Shown piece by piece: positions 30,856-41,229 of a stretch of DNA of 64,000 nt (its first letter is position 1; each line of letters opens with the position of its first letter). The notes under the pieces are model-generated. The model had not been told where the DNA came from. It searched no databases and worked only from the letters and a program-made list of their open reading frames with translations. The DNA comes from Bacteroidetes bacterium CG2_30_33_31 (GTDB lineage: Bacteria; Bacteroidota; Bacteroidia; Bacteroidales; UBA1556), in assembly GCA_001872625.1 (NCBI GenBank), contig MNXP01000054.1:1-64000 (forward strand), written 5' to 3'. The translations under genes were made by a program, and so were the position numbers.

Positions 30856-30911
30856 GCGGGTTTGCGGGTTTGGGGGTTTGGAGGTTTGGAGGTTTGCGGG
30901 TTTGGGGGTTT
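30856..30911 (+). repeat. Seven perfectly phased 8-bp repeats (GCGGGTTT, GGGGGTTT, GGAGGTTT variants), followed by GGGTAGG
   Basis: Read directly; strongly G-rich in an AT-rich genome, lying between convergent genes. Confidence 0.95.
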
Positions 30912-30990
30912 GGGTAGGATGATGAAAATGGAATTTCTTTCAATGTTCTTATATTCCATGTTAATCCAAACATGGTAGAAATTTATTGTT

Positions 30991-33900
30991 TTATTTTTGA
31001 GATTCTAATTTATTAGTTTTTTCAAAAAGCTCCCTTAGATTATCAAATTCTTTGCGGTAAACAATTCCAACTCCTTGTGTATATGGGGCTTTCTTAAGAA
31101 AAGGTTCGTCGTAATTAGTTCTATTAAAGGCTTTTGCTTTTAAGTTTCCGTTTTTGGTAATTTTATATTCCATATCAAAATCACCAACAACTCTTGTAGA
31201 ATTTTGGTCTTTCATATCTCCACCAGAGCCAAATTTGCCATCAATCAAAAGTCTATCGTTGAATGCTTGATACGACATAGAAACAGCAAATTCTTGACTT
31301 GTAACATCATCACCAGGAACATAAGAAACTCCAATATCAACATCATTTGACATTTTACTTAGCCAATTACTAACTTGATTTGCAAGCATTTCAGTGGCAT
31401 TTGAGGCTATGGAATTTGGATTTGTGGCATTGCTGTAACCACTTGGTGCTTGAAATGTACCTAACATCAAAAGGCTAATGAAATTCTTATTCATAATATC
31501 CTGATTTGTTTCTCCAGAACTCGCAAATAAAACCATATTTACCAACTCTTTTGTGGTGCTGCTTTCCTCAGGAAGTTCTATGTTGAAGGCGATATCGGGC
31601 GATACCAGATTGCCATTAATGTTAATTACACAATCTACTTTTGAACGACGTTTGTAAACGGAAGAAGTATCAACCATCCTTAGCAAATCATAGAGTTTAG
31701 CCTCAGTTCGATAGACAGCTTGAAGATTCATTTTCGCATTCATAACATCTCCATTCCAACGTATGCTTCCACCGGGTTTCAAATAAAAATGTTTGTTAAT
31801 TATATTTCTCATGGTGAAAAGATAATCTCCCTTGGTGATTTCATAAGTACCATACATATTTACGTTCATAAGTCTGTCAATAGTCATTCTTATATTGCCA
31901 GCACCATTGGCTGTAATTATATCGCCAACAGTCTCATCCATTACAAGTTGAACTGTAGCCTCAGGAGTCATATCGAATTCTAATTTCAGGCTCATATTAT
32001 ATTCTTCATCTGTTTTCTTAGGTGCAGCTTTTAAAGTGGTATCTTTTACAATAAAACTAATAAATTCTGTCGTCTGCACTGAGGAAGATTCAGACATTGG
32101 AATAGCTATCTTACTATTGCGCAATGGTTTAACATATATGTCAAATTTTAAATCTGTCAAAGGGCCATCGATTGTTATTTTTGCATCGCCTACGCCATAG
32201 CCATAAAATAGCTCATTATCTACTTTAGTGGTATTTAGCAAATTAATGTTTTCTGCATCCACCGACAGCTCCATTCTCATATCTGCAAAATTTTTATGGT
32301 ACATTTTGAAGGTCAAATCGCCCGAATGAGATTTACCGCTGCTGTATTGTGAATCATGAATTTTTGCATGTTCAAAGCCAAAATAATTAGGTTTAAATAC
32401 GAAATTATCATTGATAGAATATTCAGTATTTAAATAATCGACCTTCAAAGCATTAATGTTGGTTTTCAAAAATCCACTGATAAGAGGCGCTTCTAAGGTG
32501 CCATCAAGTTTAAGATTGCCTGAAGCTGTGCCTTCAATTTTTGAGCTAAACGAAGATAAATAAGGCTGAATACTCCTCAAAGGAAAATTGCTGGTGATAA
32601 TTTCTAAGTCTAAATTTTGTTCTTTACTGTATGGGAAATAATATCCATCAACGCTTACAGTATTCATTGGAATTGATAATTTATTATTCAGAATATCAAC
32701 ATTTAAGCCTACGGCTTGAAGTTTGTCGTTCCAGAGTGCCTTAATCGATAAATCGCCCAAATATGATTCATTGAAATTAAGATTTTCTACTTTAAAATTA
32801 GAAGTAAAATTTGGATGATCCCAAAGTTTCGACAAGTCCACATAACCAGTTACTCGACCTTGCAAATTTGTTTGATATCCACGCAGAAAAAAGTTCAAAA
32901 AGCTCAGTTCAAAGTCATTAAAACTTAACTTCATTAAATCTGTTGGTGAGTCTGAAATTATGCCATCAATATTTAAGCTATTTAGTCCTGATACAAGTCT
33001 TAAATCACTGACATTCAAATAGTGGTGCTTATATATAATATTGTTATGCTGTTTAAGCCGCCAAAGTGAATCTTCAATAAAGACGTCCAATTGAGTTATT
33101 GAGGCTTGAATGTTTTCGCTTCCCAAAAAGTGTACTCCACTTTTAATAATTGCCCTTTTGGTAGAATCGCCACTTTTGCCTATGGAGAAAGAAATATCTG
33201 CACTATCTCTAAATACTCGAGAAATAAGCTGTAAACTGTCAAATTTTAGGCTGTCGTTTATGACAAATTTTGATGCTCTTACCAAAATGTTGAATGTGTC
33301 CAAATGGCCCGAAATAACTGATGATACAGATTTAAATTTTTTGCCAACGTAAGAAATTTCTGGCACTTTCAATTTTATATCGAGCAAATGTTTTTTGGCA
33401 TTAAATAATCCATTTAGGTTAGAATGGTCAGAAATCATCAAATCGGGATAAAAAATTTCTGACAAATCTTTTGTGTTTTTTAGATTGAAGTTAAATTTAA
33501 AAAACTGATTGCCAACTATATCAAGGTCTTTTTGTACTTTCTGAGGCTTATACTTTTCACCGTTTAAAAGCGAAGGGATAAAATTATCGAGCAAATAGGT
33601 ATAAACTTTTGTTAAATCTTTGAAGTTGAATTCACCATTTATTTTGCCGTCAATATATTTTGAGTCGATGGAAATATCGCGGTTTACACCTTGGTTCGAG
33701 CTGGCAATAGTAATATTTCCACCTTGATAAAGTTTGTCATTATAGAGATAAATTATTGAGTCAGCATCAATATTTCCTCTAATATTATCAATGCTATTTC
33801 CTTGAGCGTCAACTATTAAATGTCCACTTATTGTTCCGAAGGAATCAGCATTCGACATAAAAAGTCGGTCGAGGCGGGCATTAGCAATTTTCGCATCAAA

Positions 33901-35430
33901 TTTATAAATTGGTAGTTTGTAGGCGAAATTATAACTTCCAGCAGCCACCAAGTGGAAGAGGCTATCCTGAGAAATTACCTTGGCAGAAATTTCTCTATTT
34001 TTAATATTCCCAACCACACTCGAATGGCGATAGGTATATTTAGCAATTCTAATATTTGACACATCAAGATTAATTTCGGCAACAGCATCTTTTGTCAAAC
34101 CTTGGCCATTAATTTCACCATTCAAACTTAAATTTCCTATATTTACTCCACCGATAAATTTTCCTAAGTCGAAATTTTTTAAGTCAATTTTTCCGTTGTA
34201 AGCCAGAGAATTAGAATCTTTTAGAGGTTTAAGTAAAATGTCGGTTTCAAGACTTCCAATAGCTGTATTAAATTTTGCATTGGCCACAAAATCATTATAA
34301 AATCCTGTAAAACGGCCATTGATATTTATATTTTGAAGAGATTTAATATTGTCAGGCAACGGAATAGTTTCTTTGTTGGGCAGCAATATAGAATTTATAT
34401 CATTGCTATTGGTAATGAACTTATTAACCTTAATATCGATAAAGGATTTTTCAATATCTGGTAATCCAGCAAGGCTAATTTTTCCATCAAAATGAGTGAT
34501 TTTGCCATAATCAAACTTAAAGTTTTTCAATTTTAAGTTGGCTATGCTGCCAATGATATTACCAGAGGCCGAAAAGACATCATTCATTCCTTTTAAATCG
34601 GGCGCAAAATATTTTATATCTGCAATATTAATTTTGGAAGAATCCAGCTGCGTATTGAAATTTATTTTATTTATAAAATCGAGCCAATCTCCCCAATGAT
34701 TATATTTGAATTCAAATTGAGAGTTTATCTCCGAATTTGGTGTAAGGAAATATAAATCGTTGATTGTGAGTCTGTCGGAACCTAATATTACATCTCCGAC
34801 CATATTTTTTATTTGAAAACCAGAAGTTTCTTTAATAGAAAATGACTTGAAATTAGCAAAGAAATAACCTGTATCGATTCTAAAATCTCTTACTGATGCG
34901 TTGATATTGCTAACGTCTAAATGGTAATAATCTATGCCATTAGGGTATTTTTTTTCATTTTCATCGTCCAAGATATATCTGCCATTTCTTATAATTATTT
35001 TGTTGATTCCAAAGATTGAAGGCTTTGATGCTGTGGTATCTGTGGAGGCGAAATGGTCGATGATAAATTGAAAGTTTACATCTTTTTCTCCTTTATAATA
35101 TCGCATGGCAAGATATAAATCATTGATTTCCAAATTAGAAAGTACAAATTTATTTCTTTTTCTTTGAAATGAACTAAATCTACTTATCAATTCTTTGGCT
35201 TTGAAAAAATCATTTTTATGGTGGTCTTTTATAGTAATATTTTGCAACACAACATTCATAAACCACGATATATCAACGCCTTCAATACTTACTTCTGTTT
35301 GCAAATCTTTAGATAGTTTGTCGGCAATTTTTGTTATTAGCCAAGTTTGCACCGAGGCAGTTCTAAAAATGAAATACGAGATTATCAATAGCCCAAGAAA
35401 GGCTAATAAACTGTATCTCAATATTTTCAA
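30991..35430 (-). CDS. tamB: Translocation/assembly module TamB (DUF490) family protein
   Basis: 1479 aa, N-terminal TM, repetitive AsmA/TamB beta-rich repeats, C-terminal DUF490 (GDYLFTMRNIINKHFYLKPGGSIRWNGDVMNAKMNLQAVYRTEA). Confidence 0.92.
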   Translation of the reverse strand: MKILRYSLLAFLGLLIISYFIFRTASVQTWLITKIADKLSKDLQTEVSIEGVDISWFMNVVLQNITIKDHHKNDFFKAKELISRFSSFQRKRNKFVLSNLEINDLYLAMRYYKGEKDVNFQFIIDHFASTDTTASKPSIFGINKIIIRNGRYILDDENEKKYPNGIDYYHLDVSNINASVRDFRIDTGYFFANFKSFSIKETSGFQIKNMVGDVILGSDRLTINDLYFLTPNSEINSQFEFKYNHWGDWLDFINKINFNTQLDSSKINIADIKYFAPDLKGMNDVFSASGNIIGSIANLKLKNFKFDYGKITHFDGKISLAGLPDIEKSFIDIKVNKFITNSNDINSILLPNKETIPLPDNIKSLQNININGRFTGFYNDFVANAKFNTAIGSLETDILLKPLKDSNSLAYNGKIDLKNFDLGKFIGGVNIGNLSLNGEINGQGLTKDAVAEINLDVSNIRIAKYTYRHSSVVGNIKNREISAKVISQDSLFHLVAAGSYNFAYKLPIYKFDAKIANARLDRLFMSNADSFGTISGHLIVDAQGNSIDNIRGNIDADSIIYLYNDKLYQGGNITIASSNQGVNRDISIDSKYIDGKINGEFNFKDLTKVYTYLLDNFIPSLLNGEKYKPQKVQKDLDIVGNQFFKFNFNLKNTKDLSEIFYPDLMISDHSNLNGLFNAKKHLLDIKLKVPEISYVGKKFKSVSSVISGHLDTFNILVRASKFVINDSLKFDSLQLISRVFRDSADISFSIGKSGDSTKRAIIKSGVHFLGSENIQASITQLDVFIEDSLWRLKQHNNIIYKHHYLNVSDLRLVSGLNSLNIDGIISDSPTDLMKLSFNDFELSFLNFFLRGYQTNLQGRVTGYVDLSKLWDHPNFTSNFKVENLNFNESYLGDLSIKALWNDKLQAVGLNVDILNNKLSIPMNTVSVDGYYFPYSKEQNLDLEIITSNFPLRSIQPYLSSFSSKIEGTASGNLKLDGTLEAPLISGFLKTNINALKVDYLNTEYSINDNFVFKPNYFGFEHAKIHDSQYSSGKSHSGDLTFKMYHKNFADMRMELSVDAENINLLNTTKVDNELFYGYGVGDAKITIDGPLTDLKFDIYVKPLRNSKIAIPMSESSSVQTTEFISFIVKDTTLKAAPKKTDEEYNMSLKLEFDMTPEATVQLVMDETVGDIITANGAGNIRMTIDRLMNVNMYGTYEITKGDYLFTMRNIINKHFYLKPGGSIRWNGDVMNAKMNLQAVYRTEAKLYDLLRMVDTSSVYKRRSKVDCVININGNLVSPDIAFNIELPEESSTTKELVNMVLFASSGETNQDIMNKNFISLLMLGTFQAPSGYSNATNPNSIASNATEMLANQVSNWLSKMSNDVDIGVSYVPGDDVTSQEFAVSMSYQAFNDRLLIDGKFGSGGDMKDQNSTRVVGDFDMEYKITKNGNLKAKAFNRTNYDEPFLKKAPYTQGVGIVYRKEFDNLRELFEKTNKLESQK

Positions 35431-35540
35431 AAATGTTTTAATTGTAAATCTTTTGAGTTATTAATTTTAAATAACGTTTCAAAGGTAGTTTATTTTGTCG
35501 AATTGGAAAATTATTTTAGCTACCAAAAATTTATAATAGC

Positions 35541-36257
35541 TTAGTCCTTAATTTGTTCGGCAAAATAGCTTTCTAATTCGTTCAAAGTGCTTGTGGAGGT
35601 TTCAATATCTTTAACAATATCGCCCTTGTGCAGAACAACTATTCGCTTGCAAACATCTGTTACATGATTTAAATCGTGACTCGAAATAAGCATGCTGATA
35701 TTTTTTTCTGTGGACAATTTATTTAATAATTTCTTTAAAATTATTTGAGATGTAGGGTCAAGATTGGAAAATGGTTCGTCAAGAATAATGATTTCAGGAT
35801 TGCTCATGATGGCAGCTGCAATTCCAACTTTCTTTTGATTTCCTTTAGAAAGATCGCGTATATATTTCTTTTTTTCTAAAATCTCATCGCCAAAAAAATC
35901 ACGAAAAGATTTCAAAAATTCTTCGATATCGCCAGCGGATAAGTTGTTGAGCTTGCCCACAAAATCGAAATATTCTTCAGGGGATAAATAATCTATCAGA
36001 AATCCTTCATCGAGAAATGAGCCTGTATAAATTTTCCAATCTTCACTGCCAGCCACATTTTTGCCTTTAGATTCTATATGGCCTTCGTTGGCACGAATCA
36101 AATCCAGTATCAACCTAAAAAAAGTTGTCTTTCCGGCGCCATTATTTCCAACTAATCCAAAGCTTTCTCCTTCTTTAATCTTCAAATTTGCAATGTTTAA
36201 AACCACCACGCCAGAATAAATTTTCTTTAATCCTTTTACTGTAATAATATTTTCCAT
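35541..36257 (-). CDS. ABC transporter ATP-binding protein
   Basis: Walker A GNNGAGKTT, signature LSKGNQKKVGIAAAI, Walker B IIILDEP. Confidence 0.96.
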   Translation of the reverse strand: MENIITVKGLKKIYSGVVVLNIANLKIKEGESFGLVGNNGAGKTTFFRLILDLIRANEGHIESKGKNVAGSEDWKIYTGSFLDEGFLIDYLSPEEYFDFVGKLNNLSAGDIEEFLKSFRDFFGDEILEKKKYIRDLSKGNQKKVGIAAAIMSNPEIIILDEPFSNLDPTSQIILKKLLNKLSTEKNISMLISSHDLNHVTDVCKRIVVLHKGDIVKDIETSTSTLNELESYFAEQIKD

Positions 36258-36283
36258 AATAATTTGTTTTTCAATGTTATAAT

Positions 36284-37762
36284 CTATGATTGACGAAATC
36301 CTTCAGAGATTTTATACCTATTTTTTTCAAAAAATTTTACTGCGTATTTTATAAGTATTTTGTGGCTCAAAAAACCAGAAATGCCTATAATTGTGAATAT
36401 TAATAGAGATGTATTTACATTAAAAAAAATCATCAATATTTTGAAAATTATTGCTGGGAAAGCAATAAGTGGAACTGCGGCAATAAAATTGTTGATGCCA
36501 ATACCTTGATAATTCATGGAAGCACCTTTTGCTAATTCCATCCGCTTTCGGTTGAAGGAAGCTGTGAATAAAAGTAATGGCGCATTTATGCCAATATTAT
36601 AAATGAATGCTACCGTATTTATCAGCAAAATGTCTTTGCCAAAATATACGTATGGTGTTGTTAATATGAACATTAATAATGTAGGTGTAGCAATCAGATA
36701 ATATTTAGCTGTAAAGAAATCCTTTCGACTAATGTTCGATGATTGTAAAAAATCGAAATGTCGACTTTCCCATGATAAAATATATTGACCATAAGCCATC
36801 ATAAATCCGCCAGTAACGAATATTCCTACAAAAACAAGCCATCCAAAACTATTTCTGTATAAATCTTGAGGATAAAAAAGGAGACCATAAAGAAGAAACA
36901 TTGGAGTCATATATAATATTGATTTTGAACGTTTGTGCCGAAGAAGAAGTTTAATTTCATTTAATACAAGTTGGCCTACTTTGCCATAATTGCCAATGAT
37001 TGTAAATTTAGAGGAGATGCTTTCTGATGCATTTTTTGTGGAAGGCAAATCTTCTAAATAGCTGTTTTTTATGATGTATTTATAAGATAAAATGAATGAA
37101 ATTATTGACAAACCTATTGGTATCAAAATCAATGAAAAGTTGTTTTGCAATGCTTCAAAATAGCTTTTGCTTAAGTCGGAAAGTGAATATAATTTCATAT
37201 TTTCTAAAAGAAATGCCATGACTATAATTCCAATTATTATAAAGAAAATCAAGGAGTTATTATTAGATTTTCTTTTCAGCCATAGTAAGCTAAAATTGCT
37301 TGTCATATCGAAAAAGAATATTGCTCCAAACCATACCAAAGCTGTGATGGAGGAGTATTCGTGGCTCATAAATTTTATGGCAAAGGGCAAAAAAAGTATG
37401 AAAGGTATGAAATTAAAAAATGTTGATAGCGAACGCAATTGAACATACATTGCGATTTTTGACCTTTTGATAGGGAGATGCAAAAACTGCCCAATTTCCG
37501 CCGTAGGTAAGTTCTGCATAAAAAATCTCGATAGAAAAGTCAATAGAAAATAATATAAAAAAATGCTTTCAAGCATAAGCTCTGGTGCACCTTCGGGGTC
37601 AATGGACAAAAGAATTTCATCGAGAAAATATCCTAACAAAACAAATTCTGCGGTCAGCATAAAAAGTATAAAACCTATGAAGATATTTAATGCTAAATTT
37701 TTTTGCCAGATTGACGAACGTGCTGCTTTTTTTATTTGAAGAGCAATAAAATTTTTAATCAT
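36284..37762 (-). CDS. DUF5687-like multi-pass membrane protein, probable ABC permease
   Basis: About 490 aa polytopic protein paired with the ATPase gene. Confidence 0.78.
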   Translation of the reverse strand: MIKNFIALQIKKAARSSIWQKNLALNIFIGFILFMLTAEFVLLGYFLDEILLSIDPEGAPELMLESIFLYYFLLTFLSRFFMQNLPTAEIGQFLHLPIKRSKIAMYVQLRSLSTFFNFIPFILFLPFAIKFMSHEYSSITALVWFGAIFFFDMTSNFSLLWLKRKSNNNSLIFFIIIGIIVMAFLLENMKLYSLSDLSKSYFEALQNNFSLILIPIGLSIISFILSYKYIIKNSYLEDLPSTKNASESISSKFTIIGNYGKVGQLVLNEIKLLLRHKRSKSILYMTPMFLLYGLLFYPQDLYRNSFGWLVFVGIFVTGGFMMAYGQYILSWESRHFDFLQSSNISRKDFFTAKYYLIATPTLLMFILTTPYVYFGKDILLINTVAFIYNIGINAPLLLFTASFNRKRMELAKGASMNYQGIGINNFIAAVPLIAFPAIIFKILMIFFNVNTSLLIFTIIGISGFLSHKILIKYAVKFFEKNRYKISEGFRQS

Positions 37763-37796
37763 AATAAGATGAAATAAATTAAGAAACCAAAAATAT

Positions 37797-37837
37797 GAAA
37801 AAATGGAAATTCTTTTATCATAAAAGAATTTCCATTT
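37797..37837 (-). terminator. Intrinsic terminator, perfect 17-bp stem with 3-nt loop, downstream of the FKBP gene
   Basis: AAATGGAAATTCTTTTA-TCA-TAAAAGAATTTCCATTT; U tract on the minus-strand transcript. Confidence 0.85.
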
Positions 37838-37853
37838 CTAAAAGAATTTTTTT

Positions 37854-38357
37854 CTAATGATGGTGGTCTTCTGGACCATGAACATGACCATGTTGAAGAT
37901 CTTCTGCTGTAGCTTCGCGAACATCCACAATTTCGCCTTCAAAATATAAGTCTTGACTTGAAAGAGGATGATTAAAGTCCATTTTCACTGTATTATCACT
38001 AATTTCCTTAATAATGCCATGCAAATGATTTCCCTCGTTATCTTGCATTGGCAGCATATTGCCAATTTTTATTATTGAGTAATCTATTTTGCCTTCATTT
38101 TCAAAAATATTTAATGGCAAATCAACCACCATTTCTGGATTATTAAGACCGTAAGCTTGCTCTGCGGCAATGCCAAAAGAAAATTTCTCAGCTTTGCTTT
38201 TGCCTTGTAGCTCAGCTTCAAATTTTGGAATCATCATTCCCACACCATAAAGAAAAGTCATTGGCTGGCTGCCATAAGTTTCTTCTATCAGTTCACCGGA
38301 TGCGTCGCTTTTTGTCAAACGGTAATTTAAACTGACTACTTTATTCTTTGCTATCAT
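37854..38357 (-). CDS. FKBP-type peptidyl-prolyl isomerase (SlyD-like), His-rich tail
   Basis: NYRLTKSDASGELIEET, PMTFLYGVGMMIPKFEAEL, HGHVHGPEDHHH. Confidence 0.92.
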   Translation of the reverse strand: MIAKNKVVSLNYRLTKSDASGELIEETYGSQPMTFLYGVGMMIPKFEAELQGKSKAEKFSFGIAAEQAYGLNNPEMVVDLPLNIFENEGKIDYSIIKIGNMLPMQDNEGNHLHGIIKEISDNTVKMDFNHPLSSQDLYFEGEIVDVREATAEDLQHGHVHGPEDHHH

Positions 38358-38435
38358 AAAAAAAATTGTATTTCGTTTAAGGGGCTAAAATATATAAATA
38401 TTGCATCATTTTGCGGCGAAATTTATTTAAAATAT

Positions 38436-39914
38436 TTAATCAATTTTTTGAATTTCTACTATTTTCCATACACTTGCACGGCTCATCCAATTATTAAAAT
38501 TGAAATTTGAAATCCATTTTGGAAATGTGCTATAAACTATTTTGCTGTGGTAACCCACAAAATCATTGTTGGAAGAAAAATTCCTCTCCAGCAAATATAT
38601 TTGTCTTTGCTTGTTGATTTTTAAATAATTAGAAATCTGAACATTGTCTTTAAGAACCACACATTTTACTTTGGAAGATTCATAAAAATGAGTTTTAATG
38701 CCCACCATATCATAAACATTTTTTTCTTTACACAATAGTATCATTTCATTTTTTGATGAATTATTATATAAAAATTTATAGCAATTTATGGAATCTTGTG
38801 CTGGTGTAAACATGATGGAGGCCAGGATGATGAAGTTAATTGCAGCGGCAAAAATAAAGATATATCGACCTATTCTTTGAAGTTTCTGTTTGGCAAAATA
38901 TGACTCAATTCCAATGTTAGCAAGGTAAATTAATATAAATACCATGGGAAATAGAAATCTTAATTCTTTGTGTCCGATGGCAAAATGGCCTATTAAAAAT
39001 GGGATTAAAATCCATACAAAAATGCTTCTTGGCTTTTTGTAAATGCCAATAAGGAAAAAGCCTAATAAAATGATACTTATTGGAGGCACAGCTTTCAAAA
39101 TAAATAATATAAAATAATACCACCATGGGTCAGTTCCATAATCTGCTGCTTTATTTTCAATGATATTTGCTAAAAAATAATTTACAGGGCTTAGTTCAAA
39201 ACTTCCATAAAACCAATAATCGAGATATATGCAAAATGTAATGGCGAGCATGCCAGAGACTATTAATACTGAAAGATTTTTCCATTTCATCTTGCCAATT
39301 ATTACTAACCACAAACCAATGCCAAGAATGGCCAAGCCCATTTGAAAACGAAAGTAAAATGAAAAACCTAAAAGCATACCAGCAAAAATAAGCTGTAAAA
39401 TGTTTTTATATAAAGGGCTGTCGTTGAACTTGATAATTAAATAAACTGCTGAAAATAAAGTCAAAGCTGAATAATTTTCTGACGAAAAGCGAACGCTGAG
39501 GAGAGGCACAAACCATAGAAAAAGGCTCATCCATATAAAAATCTTTCGGGCTTTTTCGGTAGAGAATTCTTTGATTAAGAGTAGGCAAAATTTGCTTATA
39601 ACTAACCATGAAAATATGGCGGTGAGAATTCTGAATATCAGTGAATAAGTGAATGGATTTTGAATGCTTATAATATTTAATCCTTTGATTATTAGATATC
39701 CTAATGCTGGTTGCAATGCTGGACGTATTCTCTCGTGGAATTCCCATGGTAAGTCTGCGGCAGGAGTCTGTCCGAGTTTAAAATTGCAAAATTCAAGAAT
39801 TTGAAAGTGTTCGTCAGGATGAAAACAACCCGTGCTGAAAAATGCTGTGATTAGAAATACCAGCAAACTAAGAATAAAAATGTTTCGATAAGATGACTTA
39901 AAAATTTCGCTCAT
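38436..39914 (-). CDS. GT22-type (Alg9/PIG-B-like) mannosyltransferase, multi-pass membrane protein
   Basis: FFSTGCFHPDEHFQILEFCNFKLG and GHKELRFLFPM resemble the GT22 HPDE and HKExRF motifs. Confidence 0.78.
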   Translation of the reverse strand: MSEIFKSSYRNIFILSLLVFLITAFFSTGCFHPDEHFQILEFCNFKLGQTPAADLPWEFHERIRPALQPALGYLIIKGLNIISIQNPFTYSLIFRILTAIFSWLVISKFCLLLIKEFSTEKARKIFIWMSLFLWFVPLLSVRFSSENYSALTLFSAVYLIIKFNDSPLYKNILQLIFAGMLLGFSFYFRFQMGLAILGIGLWLVIIGKMKWKNLSVLIVSGMLAITFCIYLDYWFYGSFELSPVNYFLANIIENKAADYGTDPWWYYFILFILKAVPPISIILLGFFLIGIYKKPRSIFVWILIPFLIGHFAIGHKELRFLFPMVFILIYLANIGIESYFAKQKLQRIGRYIFIFAAAINFIILASIMFTPAQDSINCYKFLYNNSSKNEMILLCKEKNVYDMVGIKTHFYESSKVKCVVLKDNVQISNYLKINKQRQIYLLERNFSSNNDFVGYHSKIVYSTFPKWISNFNFNNWMSRASVWKIVEIQKID

Positions 39915-40101
39915 TATTTATTCTATAAAGGTTTTGTAATATTTAACTCACAAATTTTCAATATAATTGTTGACAATTTATCGCTTGCGAAAATATAGAA
40001 TTATTCAGCTATTGTGATAGCAAGGCAAAACTTTTAGCAAATTAATTTTTTTGAGATGAGGCAAATTCTCTCAATAATGGACGACAGCGAAAAAAATTTC
40101 C

Positions 40102-40109
40102 TAATTTTG
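40102..40109 (+). promoter_or_regulatory. Putative -7 element TAATTTTG for tsaD
   Basis: TAnnTTTG match 8 nt before the tsaD start codon. Confidence 0.4.
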
Positions 40110-40117
40110 CCGCCACT

Positions 40118-41140
40118 ATGAATGAACCGATAATCTTGGCCATTGAATCTTCTTGTGATGATACTTCTGCTGCAATTTTGCAAGGTAGGCGAGTATTAGC
40201 AAACGTAATTGCATCGCAGGATGTACATAAAAAATATGGCGGAGTTGTGCCCGAATTAGCTTCACGAGCTCATCAACAGAATATTGTTCCGGTGGTGGAT
40301 AATGCGTTAAAAGAAAGTGGATTAACGAAAAGAGATTTATCGGCAATTGCTTTTACCAGAGGGCCGGGCCTTCTTGGGTCTCTTCTTGTAGGCACCTCGT
40401 TTGTAAAAGGTTTGGCTTTGGGATTGAATATCCCTTTGATCGAAATTGACCATCTTCAAGCACATATTTTAGCGCATTTTATCGACAGTGGTGGCAACAA
40501 TGTTCCAGCTTTTCCTTTTCTATGCCTTACTGTTTCTGGTGGGCATTCCCAAATTGTTCTGGTGCGCGATTATTTCGACATGGAAATCATAGGTAAAACC
40601 ATTGATGACGCCGCTGGAGAGGCTTTCGATAAATCAGCAAAAATTCTTGGATTGCCTTATCCTGGTGGCCCTCTGATAGATAAACTTGCCGCCGAAGGTG
40701 ATGCCTTATCATTCAATTTCCCGAAACCAAAAATCCAAGGTTTTGATTATAGTTTTAGTGGCCTGAAAACCTCATTTCTCTATTTTATTCGTGATGAACT
40801 AAAGAATAATCCACTTTTTATTGAAGAAAATAAAGTAAACCTCGCCGCTTCTATCCAAAGAATTATTGTGGAAGTGCTGATGGATAAATTGATAAAAGCT
40901 TCTAAAGAGTTACAAATCAATCAGATTGCTGTTGCTGGTGGAGTCTCAGCCAACTCCGAACTTCGAAAACAAATTATGCTGGGGCAAGCTAAATATGGTT
41001 GGCAATCGTTTATTCCTCCCTTCAATTTCACTACTGACAACGCTGCAATGGTTGGTATTGCTGGATATTATAAATATTTGAAAAAGGAATTTATAGGTTT
41101 GGATTTCGCTCCTTATGCTCGAGCATTACATAAATCTTAG
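40118..41140 (+). CDS. tsaD: tRNA N6-adenosine threonylcarbamoyltransferase TsaD
   Basis: ILAIESSCDDTSAAI, VPELASRAHQQNIVPVV, GPGLLGSLLVG, VAGGVSANSELR, DNAAMVGIAGYY. Confidence 0.98.
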   Translation: MNEPIILAIESSCDDTSAAILQGRRVLANVIASQDVHKKYGGVVPELASRAHQQNIVPVVDNALKESGLTKRDLSAIAFTRGPGLLGSLLVGTSFVKGLALGLNIPLIEIDHLQAHILAHFIDSGGNNVPAFPFLCLTVSGGHSQIVLVRDYFDMEIIGKTIDDAAGEAFDKSAKILGLPYPGGPLIDKLAAEGDALSFNFPKPKIQGFDYSFSGLKTSFLYFIRDELKNNPLFIEENKVNLAASIQRIIVEVLMDKLIKASKELQINQIAVAGGVSANSELRKQIMLGQAKYGWQSFIPPFNFTTDNAAMVGIAGYYKYLKKEFIGLDFAPYARALHKS

Positions 41141-41229
41141 CTGTTCATTTCATGTTGTAGCATAATTTCTTTTCAATCAGTTAAAAAATTTATTACAATT
41201 ATCTTTCAGCTCTAAAATTCTGGAGTTAG

